NCBI GenBank assembly: GCA_900197615.1
Contig: FZLR01000001.1
Coordinates: 1-64,000, forward strand
Direction: 5' to 3'
Source of the DNA: Rhodospirillaceae bacterium Spongia-Bin9
GTDB lineage: Bacteria > Pseudomonadota > Alphaproteobacteria > Bin65
Length of the DNA stretch: 64,000 bases
Shown: in pieces, positions 17,117 to 25,718 of the stretch
Position numbering within the stretch: position 1 is the stretch's first letter
Layout: each line of letters opens with the position of its first letter
Made by a program: the position numbers and the translations under genes
Notes under the pieces: model-generated
Database searches by the model: none
Told to the model about the DNA's origin: nothing
Seen by the model: the letters and a program-made list of their open reading frames with translations, nothing else

Positions 17117-18436
17117 TTACAGCTTGTATTTGCGGAAGTCGTAGCGCGGCGGCAGCAGCGATTCCATCTCAGCGCGCGGGATCCGCTTGTTGACGACGAA
17201 TTTCCCGTTCTGAACCTGGCTGATATAGCAATCGATCATGCCGCTATGGTCTTGCGCCCGCAGCAGTTTGGCGCCCTGCGGGTGCGCCAGCGAATTTTCC
17301 ATCTTCAGGCCTTCCAGCGCTTCGATCACACCCGGCGTATCCTTTTTCCGCTGCCATCCCGACGCCTCGATCGCCTGTTTGAGCACGAAGAAGTTTTCGT
17401 ACGACTGCCAGGCGTGGCTCTTTGCCATCACCCGGTCGGAGCCGTTTTCCTTCGCGTGCACCGGATCGATATTCATCATTTCGATGAATTTCTTGTGGTA
17501 CTCGTCGTTCTTGTATTCCAGCGGACGCGGGAAGTTTTCCAGGAAGAAAACGTTTTCCGCCGCGCCGTTTATCGCCTCGGGATGGATCGCCTCGATGGTG
17601 CCGCTGACCGAGTACATCTTCATTTTCTCGTCCAGCTTCATCGACTTGGACTGGGTGTAGAACGCCACCGACAGCGCGCCGAAGAAGACGGAGAACAACA
17701 CTTCCGTTTCTTCCGGAATCTTGGCCAGATACGGCACCAGATCCTTCGTGCCGAGCGGAACGGCGATCGGGTCGTTGACCTTGCCGCCCATCGCCTCGAT
17801 CAGCTTGCGGTGCTCCTGATGGTGACTGTGGCCCCAGGCGTAGTCGGGGAAAATCATCGTCCAGTTCTTGCCGAGATTCTTGAACGCCCACGGCGCACCC
17901 GCCGCTGCGAGCGCGTAGGTGTCGGTGCCGGTGCGGAAGCTGTAGCGCGTGCCTTTCGACCCGGTCGCTTCGGTCGCCTCGCCGGCGGAGAAATACGGCG
18001 TCTTCAATTCGCTCGCGATCGGGATCGAGGCGAGCATGATGCCCGAATGCACCGAACCGACGACGAAGCGCGCCTTCGAGCGCTGAATCAGCGAGCGCAG
18101 TTTCCGCGCGCCCGCAGCGGGGTTCGATTCGGTATCGGCCACCGGCACTTCGAGTTTCCGGCCGGCGATACCGCCGCCTTCGTTGATCAGCGTCGCCGCG
18201 GCCTTGGCGCATTTGTCGTGCCAATAGCCCCAGGATGAAAACCCGCCCGTCACTTCGCATTGGTGTCCGATCACGATCGGCCCGCTTTCCTTGGCGAGCA
18301 GATCGCGGGTCAGGGACAGATAGGCGGTCGACGCGACCGCGCCGCCGGCCAGCGCCGTCTGCAGGAAGGAACGGCGCGGCAGTTCCATTCGGACTTCCGG
18401 TTCGATGGGATTGGCTGACTTGTCTTTGCGTTTCAT
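17117..18436 (-). CDS. Branched-chain-type ABC transporter substrate-binding protein, Tat-exported, 439 aa
   Basis: Type I periplasmic binding protein of the LivK/UrtA/AmiC kind: a twin-arginine signal (RRSFLQTALAGGA) about 20 residues in, then PIVIGHQCEVTGGFSSWG and INEGGGIAGRKLEV typical of the ligand-binding fold. It is the last gene of the livH-M-G-F operon, 21 nt after livF. The ATG at 18436 is chosen because AGGGAG lies 8 nt upstream; a GTG three codons earlier is possible. The substrate could be a branched-chain amino acid, amide, urea or an aromatic acid; sequence alone does not decide. Confidence 0.9.
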   Translation of the reverse strand: MKRKDKSANPIEPEVRMELPRRSFLQTALAGGAVASTAYLSLTRDLLAKESGPIVIGHQCEVTGGFSSWGYWHDKCAKAAATLINEGGGIAGRKLEVPVADTESNPAAGARKLRSLIQRSKARFVVGSVHSGIMLASIPIASELKTPYFSAGEATEATGSKGTRYSFRTGTDTYALAAAGAPWAFKNLGKNWTMIFPDYAWGHSHHQEHRKLIEAMGGKVNDPIAVPLGTKDLVPYLAKIPEETEVLFSVFFGALSVAFYTQSKSMKLDEKMKMYSVSGTIEAIHPEAINGAAENVFFLENFPRPLEYKNDEYHKKFIEMMNIDPVHAKENGSDRVMAKSHAWQSYENFFVLKQAIEASGWQRKKDTPGVIEALEGLKMENSLAHPQGAKLLRAQDHSGMIDCYISQVQNGKFVVNKRIPRAEMESLLPPRYDFRKYKL

Positions 18437-18457
18437 TTCTCTCACTCCCTATGGTTG

Positions 18458-19156
18458 CTATGCGGCCATACCGAGATACCGATGAACGACATCGGGCTGG
18501 GTCTTGAGGTCTGCAGCGCTGGATCGGTGCACGATGGCGCCTTTTTCCATCAGGTAGATCGAACTGCAGATCTTGAATGCGGTAACCAGATTCTGCTCCA
18601 CCAGAAGAATGGAGACTCCGGCCCTGTTGATCTTGCGGATTTCGGACCGGATTTCCTTGATCAGGATCGGCATGATGCCTTCGGTCGGTTCATCGAGGAT
18701 GATGAGCTTCGGCTGCATGACGAGGCAGCGCGCGATCGCCAGCTGCTGCTGCTCGCCGCCCGACAATGTGCCGCCCTTCTGATCCATCCGGTCTTTCAGT
18801 TGCGGAAAGCGATCGAAGACCAGGGCGCGCTGTTTCGCCGACGGAACCTGCCGCAGACCGAGGAACAGGTTTTCCTCAACGGTGAGATTGGGAAAAATCC
18901 CCCGGCCCTGCGGGACATAACCGATGCCCTGGGCCGGCACCTTGTGCGCCGCCAGGCCTGTCAGATCGACGCCGTCGAAGGTCGCGCGGCCCGCCGATGC
19001 CCGGACCAGACCCATGATCGCCTTGAGCGTGGTCGTCTTGCCGACGCCGTTGCGGCCCAGCAGGCCGACGATTTCGCCGTCGCCCACCTTGAGCGAAACG
19101 CCCCGGAGCACCTCCACCTTGCCGTAGCTGGCGTGCAGATCGTGCACTTCAAGCAT
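18458..19156 (-). CDS. livF: Branched-chain-type ABC transporter ATP-binding protein LivF
   Basis: 232-aa ABC ATPase: Walker A GRNGVGKTT, YVPQGRGIFPNLTVEENL after the Q-loop (a LivF hallmark), signature LSGGEQQQLAIAR, Walker B LIILDEPTEGI. It pairs with LivG to power the LivHM permease. The start ATG at 19156 overlaps the end of livG by 8 nt, so translation is coupled. Confidence 0.94.
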   Translation of the reverse strand: MLEVHDLHASYGKVEVLRGVSLKVGDGEIVGLLGRNGVGKTTTLKAIMGLVRASAGRATFDGVDLTGLAAHKVPAQGIGYVPQGRGIFPNLTVEENLFLGLRQVPSAKQRALVFDRFPQLKDRMDQKGGTLSGGEQQQLAIARCLVMQPKLIILDEPTEGIMPILIKEIRSEIRKINRAGVSILLVEQNLVTAFKICSSIYLMEKGAIVHRSSAADLKTQPDVVHRYLGMAA

Positions 19157-19934
19157 CGAAGCCGTCCCCCTCCCCGTCCTCGTCGTCGTCATCCTCGTCG
19201 CCGAGATAGGCTTCGCGCACCGCAGCGTTCTCCGCAATATCCTGCGGCGTTCCCCGCGCCAGAACGCCGCCCTGCGCCATGACGGTAATCCATTCGGCGA
19301 GATCGAAGACGACCGGCATGTCGTGCTCGATGATGATGATATCGACCGATTCTGCCAGATGGCGGATCTTCTCGACCGTCGATTCCGTCTCCGCCGGCCC
19401 CATGCCGCAAATCGGCTCGTCCAGCAGCAGGAGCGTCGGCCCGGTCGCCAGCGCGATGCCGATCTCCAGCAGGGCGACATCGCCGTAGGACAGGGTTCCC
19501 GCCGGCGAAGCGCGCAATCCCTCAAGCCCGGTCTGCTCCAGTATCTCATCGACGCGCGCAGCCGTCCGCCCGAAACGGCGCCGGTTCGAGAAGGGATGCA
19601 TCACGCCTTCTCTCGCTTGCGCTGCGATCCACAGATTCTCCGCCACCGTCATGGAATCGAACACGCTCTTGATCTGCAGCGACCGGCTCATGCCGAGACG
19701 GCTGATCCTGTGCGGCGCCATCCCCGAAATATCGGTGCCGCGAAACCGTACCGTCCCGGAATCCGATCTGAGCATCCCGGAAATCGTATTGAACAGGGTC
19801 GTCTTGCCGGCCCCGTTCGGGCCGATGATGGCGTGCAGTACGTTCGCTTCGAAATCGAGTGTGACACGATCCAGCGCCACCAGCCCGCCGAAGCGTTTGG
19901 TCAGGTCGGCAATCTGCAGCATCGGCGCGCTCAC
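19149..19934 (-). CDS. livG: Branched-chain-type ABC transporter ATP-binding protein LivG
   Basis: 261-aa ABC ATPase: Walker A GPNGAGKTT, SRSLQIKSVFDSMTVAENL, a diverged signature LSYGD and Walker B LLLLDEPICGMGP. It carries an unusual acidic C-terminal tail (DEDDDDEDGEGDGFDA), encoded where the reading frame extends over the livF start. GTG at 19934 overlaps the livM stop by 4 nt. Confidence 0.93.
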   Translation of the reverse strand: MSAPMLQIADLTKRFGGLVALDRVTLDFEANVLHAIIGPNGAGKTTLFNTISGMLRSDSGTVRFRGTDISGMAPHRISRLGMSRSLQIKSVFDSMTVAENLWIAAQAREGVMHPFSNRRRFGRTAARVDEILEQTGLEGLRASPAGTLSYGDVALLEIGIALATGPTLLLLDEPICGMGPAETESTVEKIRHLAESVDIIIIEHDMPVVFDLAEWITVMAQGGVLARGTPQDIAENAAVREAYLGDEDDDDEDGEGDGFDA

Positions 19935-20980
19935 GGTCCGGCCTCGCCCTTGACCGGCGCGACTGCGGTCTCAATCGCCTCGCGCGGGCCTTCATCCTTC
20001 TTCGTCCCGTCCGCAGATGGCGAGGCCAGCCGGTCGAGCAGCGCGTTCCACATGCCCATCAGCCCCTTCGGTGCGAAGATCACCGTCAGAATGACGACGA
20101 TACCGACCAGAATGGGGTAATGTTCCCACATATTGGACAGTTCTTCGCGGACGACGATCAGCAGTGCCGCACCGATCGCCGGGCCGAACAGCGTCCCCGC
20201 GCCGCCGACGATGGTCCACACCACGCCTTCGCCCGACACATGGTAGAACATGTAGGTTGCAGAGGCATAACGCCCGAACAGGGCGAACAGGCATCCCGCC
20301 AACCCGGCGAAGCCGCCGGCGACCACGAATGCGATCCAGCGCAGAAAATAGACGTTCAGGCCGATCAGCGACGCGCGGACATCGTTCTCCCGCACCGCCA
20401 TCAGCGCCATACCGAAGGGGCTTCTGACGATCAGGTATTTGACGAAAAAGGCGAACCCGACGACCAGCAGAATGAACAAATACTGCACGGTCTGGTCGGT
20501 GAGGCTGAGCTCGGACTCACCGAGCGTCAGCATGGGCGGCATCGAGAAACTCGTCCCGTCGTCGCCCCCGGTCAGCGGCTTGGCGCTCAACGCTATGAAA
20601 TAGAAGATCAGCGAGAACACGACGGTGATGATCGCGAAATAGTGCCAGGTCAGCCGCACGGCGAGCGCACCTGCGACCGCGGCGGTCGCGACGGCAACGA
20701 CCATGCCGAGCCCCAACGCCGGCCAGAACCCGAGCCCGAGTTTGGCGACGCCGATTGCGACGCCGAACATGCCCATGCCGAAAAACAGCGCCTGCCCGAA
20801 AGACAGTAGCCCGACATAGCCGAACAGCAGGTTTACGCTCGCCGCGAAAAGGGACCAGATCAGGATCTCGGCCAGAATATCGAGCCAGTAATCGAACCCG
20901 ACCGCGGGCAGCAGCCACGGCGCGGCGAGCAGAAGGGCCAGGACCGTCAGCAGGACGCTTCGGTTGATGCGCTCCTTCAC
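19931..20980 (-). CDS. livM: Branched-chain-type ABC transporter permease LivM
   Basis: 349-aa inner-membrane permease with about ten hydrophobic segments; NLLFGYVGLLSFGQALFFGMG is the characteristic LivM/BPD motif. The last ~35 residues are charged and likely cytosolic. GTG at 20980 overlaps the livH stop (GTGA), and its own stop overlaps the livG start. Confidence 0.93.
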   Translation of the reverse strand: MKERINRSVLLTVLALLLAAPWLLPAVGFDYWLDILAEILIWSLFAASVNLLFGYVGLLSFGQALFFGMGMFGVAIGVAKLGLGFWPALGLGMVVAVATAAVAGALAVRLTWHYFAIITVVFSLIFYFIALSAKPLTGGDDGTSFSMPPMLTLGESELSLTDQTVQYLFILLVVGFAFFVKYLIVRSPFGMALMAVRENDVRASLIGLNVYFLRWIAFVVAGGFAGLAGCLFALFGRYASATYMFYHVSGEGVVWTIVGGAGTLFGPAIGAALLIVVREELSNMWEHYPILVGIVVILTVIFAPKGLMGMWNALLDRLASPSADGTKKDEGPREAIETAVAPVKGEAGP

Positions 20981-21834
20981 CGTGTCGCTCCGGCAAAGAT
21001 GCCGTGGGGCCGCGCGATCAGCACGGCGCTCATCAGGCAGAGCGACACGATCCGGGCAACCGTCGGATCGGTGAAGCTGGTCACGATGCCCTCGGTTACC
21101 GCCAGCAGAACGGCCGCTGCCACGGTTCCGGGCAGATTGCCCAGGCCGCCGATGATGACCGCCATGAAGCAGAAGGGCAGAACGTCGACGCCGGTCTGGA
21201 AATCGACGGTGGTGATCGGCGCGGCCACGGCGCCGCCCAGCGCGGCCATCGCGAACCCCAGGGCGAAGGTTACCATGTAGACCGTGCGCGCCGGCACACC
21301 CATGGCGAGCGCGGTGTCCCGGTCGAACCGCACCGCGCGCATCCAGGTCCCCAGTTTCGTGCGATGCAGGAAAGCGAAGAATCCGAAGATGGCGACAATG
21401 GAGACCCCGGCCGCGAAGATCCGGTAGATATCGTATTCGATACCGAACAGCGGGATCGTCCCCTCGATCGGCGGCAGAATACGTTTCGGGGCCGCGCCGA
21501 AACCGGCCCGGACGACTTCCTGGATGATGATCGACAGGCCGAAGGTCGCCACGATGGAGAGCGCCGCGGTGCCGCGAATGGGTTGAATGACCGCACGCTC
21601 GACCAGGGCCCCCATCAGGAATCCCATAAGCGGCACGATCAGGAAGGCGATCCAGTAGTTGCCGGTCGCTTCGAGCACGAACCAGGTGAGGACCGTCCCC
21701 ACCATGAAGAAATCGCCGTGCGCCAGATTGATGATGTCGAGCAATCCGAAGATGATCGACAAACCGAGTGCGATGAGCGCGATAATCAGGCCCCAGACCA
21801 GACCGTTAAACGCAAGGGCGACGACAATATCCAT
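20977..21834 (-). CDS. livH: Branched-chain-type ABC transporter permease LivH
   Basis: 285-aa permease with about eight membrane segments; GLSIIFGLLDIINLAHGDFF near the N-terminus is the LivH signature. First gene of the operon livH-livM-livG-livF-binding protein (21834 down to 17117). The 175-bp gap to the upstream DJ-1/PfpI gene should contain its promoter, but I see no strong -35/-10 pair there. Confidence 0.93.
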   Translation of the reverse strand: MDIVVALAFNGLVWGLIIALIALGLSIIFGLLDIINLAHGDFFMVGTVLTWFVLEATGNYWIAFLIVPLMGFLMGALVERAVIQPIRGTAALSIVATFGLSIIIQEVVRAGFGAAPKRILPPIEGTIPLFGIEYDIYRIFAAGVSIVAIFGFFAFLHRTKLGTWMRAVRFDRDTALAMGVPARTVYMVTFALGFAMAALGGAVAAPITTVDFQTGVDVLPFCFMAVIIGGLGNLPGTVAAAVLLAVTEGIVTSFTDPTVARIVSLCLMSAVLIARPHGIFAGATR

Positions 21835-22009
21835 ATCGAGATGGTTTACCCGTTATACCCGAGGCTGCCTGTTGTACGGCCGGCTACGCCTTGTAAGTCG
21901 CTGCACACCACGCAATTTTTCGTTCAATTGATAAAGCAGGCATCGGTGCGTGCGAGATTGACGATTTCGCGGCCGCAACCCGTTCCGATAACTCGACACC
22001 GCATTTGGA

Positions 22010-22687
22010 TCAGACGGTTTCGGTTGCTGCGCGCACCGCAGCCGCACGCTCGGATTGGCGTGCGCTCGCGGCCGACCGGGCGATCGCCTCGATCTCCGCG
22101 CCCGCCGTTTCCGGGGAGCCCGCTTCGAAGGGCGGCTGAGGGTTGTATTCGATACCGAGCTGGATCGATTTTGCGACTTCGGCGCCGAACAGCTCGCCGG
22201 CAACGGTCAAGGCAAAATCGATTCCCGCGGTAACGCCGCCGCCCGAAATGACGTTGCCGTCCATGACGACCCGGGCGGGATCGGGAATCGCGCCGAAGGC
22301 CGATAACATCTCCCGCGACATCCAGTGACAAGCGGCCCGGCGTCCTTTCAGCAGGCCCGCCGCCCCCAGAACCAGCGATCCGGTGCAGACCGATGTAACG
22401 TAGCGTGCGCCCTGCGCCTGCCCGCGAAGAAAATCGAGTGTCTCCTCGTCGGTCAGCAAGGCATTCATCCCGCCGCCGCCGGGCACGCAAACCAGATCGA
22501 GCTGCGGACAATCCCCGTAGGTGACATCCGGCAGGATGCGCATTCCGCCGCCCGCCACTACCGGATCCAGGGTCTTCGAGATCAGCAGCACCTCTGTATC
22601 GGGAAACTTGGTGAAGACTTCGTGCGGCCCGGTCATGTCGAGCTGCATGATGTCGGGAAAGAGGAGCATGCCGATCCGGAATGCCAT
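22010..22687 (-). CDS. DJ-1/PfpI (GATase1-like) family protein, isonitrile-hydratase-like, 225 aa
   Basis: The fold signature includes LDMTGPHEVF near the N-terminus and the nucleophile elbow TSVCTGSLVLGAAGLLKGRRA, with the reactive Cys in VCTG, followed by HW. This pattern is typical of the isonitrile hydratase/AraC-GATase1 branch; here there is no AraC domain. The C-terminal 40 residues are Ala/Arg-rich and probably disordered. The ATG at 22687 follows GGAAGGG. Upstream of livH on the same strand. Cysteine-dependent hydratase or chaperone-like activity is inferred from family only. Confidence 0.82.
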   Translation of the reverse strand: MAFRIGMLLFPDIMQLDMTGPHEVFTKFPDTEVLLISKTLDPVVAGGGMRILPDVTYGDCPQLDLVCVPGGGGMNALLTDEETLDFLRGQAQGARYVTSVCTGSLVLGAAGLLKGRRAACHWMSREMLSAFGAIPDPARVVMDGNVISGGGVTAGIDFALTVAGELFGAEVAKSIQLGIEYNPQPPFEAGSPETAGAEIEAIARSAASARQSERAAAVRAATETV

Positions 22688-22948
22688 CGCTAACCCTTCC
22701 ATTCTGGTTGACCGGCCGGATGATTCCATGGGTCGGAAACCGTTGCAACGGATCAATCCGCGCTGAAGACGATGCGTCGGGCGATGCTTCAGGCGATGCT
22801 TCCCGGACCGAAGCGGCGACCTGAACGCTTGTCCGGCCCTGCGCCGGACCGGCGCCGATTCGCGACCGCGACGCGCTGGCCGCCCGGTTCACCGACACCG
22901 CCGCCCGCGCCCGGCAGGGGCCATAAAGTTAGGCGAAAATCCGACATT

Positions 22949-22980
22949 GTAGGGGAGGATTTAAATCCCTACGCCCCTAC
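22949..22980. repeat. Dyad: GTAGGGG ... CCCCTAC enclosing GGATTTAAATCC
   Basis: GTAGGGG (22949-22955) is the reverse complement of CCCCTAC (22974-22980), and the enclosed GGATTTAAATCC (22957-22968) is a perfect 12-bp palindrome. The two cannot form one continuous stem, suggesting alternative hairpins or a protein-binding site. It directly precedes the larger inverted-repeat element. Confidence 0.55.
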
Positions 22981-23010
22981 GCCTTTCCCGTCATTGCGAC
23001 GCCGCGCTTC

Positions 23011-23205
23011 CCCCTCCCGTCATTTCGACCGGAGCGGCGCAGCCGCGTAGCAGCCTGCCTTGAGCGCAGTCGAAGGGGAGAAATCTATCAGCTTCGGTAC
23101 TCCGGTCCCGGCACCGCGGAGGAAAGATTTCTTCGCTCCACGGTCCCTTCGACTTCGCTCAGGGCAGGCTCTGCGGACCATTCCGGTCGAAATGACCGGG
23201 AGGGG
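23011..23205. repeat. About 195-bp imperfect inverted-repeat element
   Basis: The outer arms are 23011-23033 and 23182-23205 (23 matching bases with one inserted C; core TCATTTCGACCGGA). An inner pair, 23053-23086 and 23125-23168, again matches in inverse orientation (GCCTGCC, TCGAAGGG, AGAAATCT and their complements) with a 12-nt insertion in the right arm. A GCGGC-GCA-GCCGC hairpin sits in the left arm. Motifs of the type TTCGACTTCGCTCAG are common in intergenic repeat families of many bacteria (recalled). The layout fits a miniature palindromic element or a DNA-uptake-type repeat; no transposase is present. Confidence 0.7.
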
Positions 23206-23472
23206 ACTGCGCTCGGTCCAAAAAACGGATGGGTGTGTGCCCGGCGGACCCAGGGACCGCCCCGTTACGTCAATCGGGCCGCCGGCGCGCTTCGACCTTC
23301 AGCGGCGCGCTCGGGATAAGTCTTTGCAAATCATCGTATTTCTTCGCCCTCACCGGCCTCTTGCCTCTTGAATTCCCGCCGGACATCGTCCACGTTGCCC
23401 GCGATTTTCGATGGCGCTCGTATGCGGTTCGACGACCGGCCTTCCGGCCTGTCGGGACCCCGGGAAGAGGCA

Positions 23473-23877
23473 ATGGGCGATTTACCGACCCCGGACTGGA
23501 TGGAGCGCTACCGGCAGCGGGTCAACGAAGACCCCGAGATGGCCGTCATCGGCGACTGGTTCTCGCTCGACTTCAAACTGTCCTTCGAAGGCAACGCCTG
23601 GCTGCTCTCGGTTCGCGAGGGGCGGATCGAGGACATCGTGCACCGCCCGCGTTTCGACCGGCCGGCACGGTTCACGATCTCCGCGCCGATGCGGGTCTGG
23701 ACGAAGTTCGTCCGGCCGGACCCGGAACCGCTGTACCACGATTTCTTCGCCATGCTGATGCGGGTGCCGGACTTCGAGCTCGACGGCGATTCCCTCGCCG
23801 CGATGCAGAACGCGCGCGCCCTGCACCGCATGATGAACATCCTCAAGACGATGGAGCCGCTCGATGGCCGATCTTGA
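23473..23877 (+). CDS. Small SCP2-like (sterol-carrier/lipid-binding type) protein, 134 aa
   Basis: A compact cytosolic protein with WLLSVREGRIEDI, a central beta region and an ending GDSLAAMQNARALHRMMNIL that resembles the SCP2 sterol-transfer fold; I would not exclude an unrelated family. The gene overlaps the following hydrolase by 14 nt, so the two are almost certainly translated together. The ATG at 23473 has an AGAGG run only 2 nt upstream, so the start is uncertain; in-frame codons further upstream fall in low-complexity sequence. Confidence 0.6.
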   Translation: MGDLPTPDWMERYRQRVNEDPEMAVIGDWFSLDFKLSFEGNAWLLSVREGRIEDIVHRPRFDRPARFTISAPMRVWTKFVRPDPEPLYHDFFAMLMRVPDFELDGDSLAAMQNARALHRMMNILKTMEPLDGRS

Positions 23878-24700
23878 GCCGGTGGTCGGCCGTTATCTCA
23901 ACCTCGACAGCGGCGGGCGCCGCTACCGGATCTATTACGAGGAGGCGGGGAAAGGCAGGCCGCTGATCTGCCTGCATACGGCGGGCGCCGACAGCCGGCA
24001 ATTCCGCCACGTCCTCAACGATGCGGACATCGCCGGCCGCTTTCGCGTGCTCGCCTTCGACCTGCCCTTCCACGGGCGCTCGAACCCGCCCGACGGATGG
24101 TGGCTGGAGAAATACCGCCTCACCACGGACGTCTATCTCGGCCTGATCCGCGATTTCTGGCGCGCGCTCGGGCTCGAACGCCCGGTGGTGATGGGCTGTT
24201 CGATGGGCGGTGCGATCGTGCTCAAGGTCGCCGCCGACCACCAGGACGAGATTACCGGCATCGTCGGGCTCGAAAGCACCGCCTTCGCCGAGGGGCGGGA
24301 CAACGACTTCCTGCACCATCCGGCGATTCACGGCGGCGAGCTCGCGGCCTGCTACACCTACGGCCTCAACGGCCCCGATTCGCCGGAGGCAGGCTGCCGC
24401 GAGAACTGGTGGTACTACAGCCAGTCCGGCCCCGGCGTCTACAAGGGCGACGTCTGGTATTACTGCGAGGACTGGGACGCGCGCGGGGACATCGGGCGGA
24501 TCGACACCAACCGCTGCAAAGTCTCGCTGCTGACCGGCGAATACGACTACTCGGCGACGCCGGAAATGACGCGGGCCGTAGCGGACGCGATCCCCGGTTG
24601 CCGCTTCACCGTCATGAAGGGGATCGGGCACTTCCCGATGATCGAGAATTATGCGCTGTTCCGCGGCTACCTGCTCGAAGAGCTGGCGTCGATGGCCTAG
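23864..24700 (+). CDS. Alpha/beta-fold hydrolase, 278 aa
   Basis: Clear alpha/beta hydrolase: oxyanion-hole region ICLHTAGADSRQF, nucleophile elbow GCSMGG (Ser), acid in GEYDYSAT and catalytic His in GIGHFPMIEN. The cap domain is rich in Trp and Tyr (ENWWYYSQS, WYYCEDW), suggesting an aromatic or amide substrate. It overlaps the SCP2-like gene by 14 nt; the pair probably handles one hydrophobic substrate. No signal peptide. Reaction unknown. Confidence 0.88.
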   Translation: MADLEPVVGRYLNLDSGGRRYRIYYEEAGKGRPLICLHTAGADSRQFRHVLNDADIAGRFRVLAFDLPFHGRSNPPDGWWLEKYRLTTDVYLGLIRDFWRALGLERPVVMGCSMGGAIVLKVAADHQDEITGIVGLESTAFAEGRDNDFLHHPAIHGGELAACYTYGLNGPDSPEAGCRENWWYYSQSGPGVYKGDVWYYCEDWDARGDIGRIDTNRCKVSLLTGEYDYSATPEMTRAVADAIPGCRFTVMKGIGHFPMIENYALFRGYLLEELASMA

Positions 24701-24778
24701 CGGCGGGGAAGCAACGGACGCGAAATTCGGTCGAATGCTGTTCGGCGACCGGGCTCGATCCATTAGAACACAGGTGTA

Positions 24779-25243
24779 TCAACGGGTTGGAATGCGGGTC
24801 GGCGGCGCAGCCCAAGGGTCGACGGTCTCGACCCCGGTGTGGTGGAACTCGCCCGCGTTCCCGGTCACGATGGCGAGCCCCCGCGTGGCTGCGGCCGCCG
24901 CAAGGAATGCATCCGGCACATGGTCGTCGAGCGGCTCGCCGCGGCGGCGCTTCTCCTCCATGATCCGCGCGCATGCCTGCGCATCGGCTAGGGACCACTC
25001 GACGATCCGGTCTTCGAACAGCTCGTCGAGAAGATCCTGGAATCGGTCAGCGAGGTCACGGCGTCGCCGGCCGGGATTGAGTCGGCCGATACCGTCGAGC
25101 ACCTCCCAGACGGTGACGGAAGCAAGGCCGAGTCCCTCGTCGGCAATCGAATCGAGAAATGCGGCGACCTGCGGCTCAGGCCGCGGCCGCATCATTTCGG
25201 AGATTACATTCGTGTCGATCAGCCACGCGAGCGGGCCGGTCAT
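24779..25243 (-). CDS. PIN-domain toxin, VapC/FitB type, 154 aa
   Basis: PIN ribonuclease fold: IDTNVISE with Asp10, Glu47 in VTVWEVLD, Asp111 in DDHVPDAFLAAAA and TGNAGEF at the end, the acidic residues that bind Mg2+. The start ATG overlaps the stop of the preceding ribbon-helix-helix gene by 4 nt. The pair fits the FitAB branch of VapBC modules, where the toxin cleaves RNA unless bound by its antitoxin. Confidence 0.9.
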   Translation of the reverse strand: MTGPLAWLIDTNVISEMMRPRPEPQVAAFLDSIADEGLGLASVTVWEVLDGIGRLNPGRRRRDLADRFQDLLDELFEDRIVEWSLADAQACARIMEEKRRRGEPLDDHVPDAFLAAAAATRGLAIVTGNAGEFHHTGVETVDPWAAPPTRIPTR

Positions 25244-25497
25244 TCCTTCCGCTCACGGGAGAACGACAGCGGCTTGTATCGGCGACGGACAGGAGGCGGA
25301 AGATCGACGCCATGCTGCTCCCCGAAATGCCGGGCGAAAGCCTCCGACGGCCTCGGACGGCGCTCGGCTTTGGTCCGGTTCTCGTGAATCAGGCGGCGGA
25401 CCAGTTCTTCCATCGACACGCCGGTCTGGCGGGCTTCGCGTCGGAGCCAGGACTTGTCCCCTGGATCGATGTCACGGACGGTAATTCTTGTGCTCAT
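25240..25497 (-). CDS. Ribbon-helix-helix antitoxin, FitA/VapB type, 85 aa
   Basis: The N-terminus MSTRITVRDID followed by GVSMEELVRRLIHE has the pattern of FitA-type Arc/MetJ antitoxins; the C-terminal part is basic and likely unfolded until it wraps the toxin. ATG at 25497 follows GGAG by 7 nt. Antitoxin-first order with a 4-nt overlap to the PIN toxin is standard. It should autorepress its promoter. Confidence 0.88.
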   Translation of the reverse strand: MSTRITVRDIDPGDKSWLRREARQTGVSMEELVRRLIHENRTKAERRPRPSEAFARHFGEQHGVDLPPPVRRRYKPLSFSRERKE

Positions 25498-25549
25498 ACC
25501 GGCAGCTCCGGTTCGGTCTGCGGCCTGCTCAGGGCAATCGTGCCAGCAA

Positions 25550-25576
25550 ATTATGCTATCATGGGATGCAGGTCAA
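25550..25576 (-). promoter_or_regulatory. Candidate promoter of the antitoxin-toxin operon
   Basis: On the minus strand TTGACC (25571-25576) and CATAAT (25550-25555) are separated by 15 bp; TAATTT two bases further gives 17-bp spacing. It lies about 55 bp before the antitoxin start in an AT-richer patch. Either -10 choice is tentative. Confidence 0.35.
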
Positions 25577-25718
25577 AGGCTTGTGGCTGCCGTTCCCGTC
25601 GCTCGCCGTTCAGTTTCGACTGTATGTTGATCGGCGTGTGCATTGGACGTCGCATCGCGCGGAAATAATCCAAACCGAGTCAATACCCGGTATATAGCCC
25701 AGCCAATCGCCGCCTGCC

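Larger units (their letters stand above)
22688..23472. other. 785-bp noncoding stretch with repeat structures
   Basis: No reading frame here looks like a real gene: the open frames are Arg/Pro-rich and lack ribosome sites. It holds two dyad structures described separately (22949-22980 and 23011-23205) and, at its right end, the presumed promoter and leader of the SCP2-like/hydrolase pair. Confidence 0.6.

Noticed and set aside
22772-23371. Small plus-strand frames in the repeat-bearing gap
   Set aside because: They run through the inverted-repeat element, are Arg/Pro/Ser-rich and have no initiation signals.
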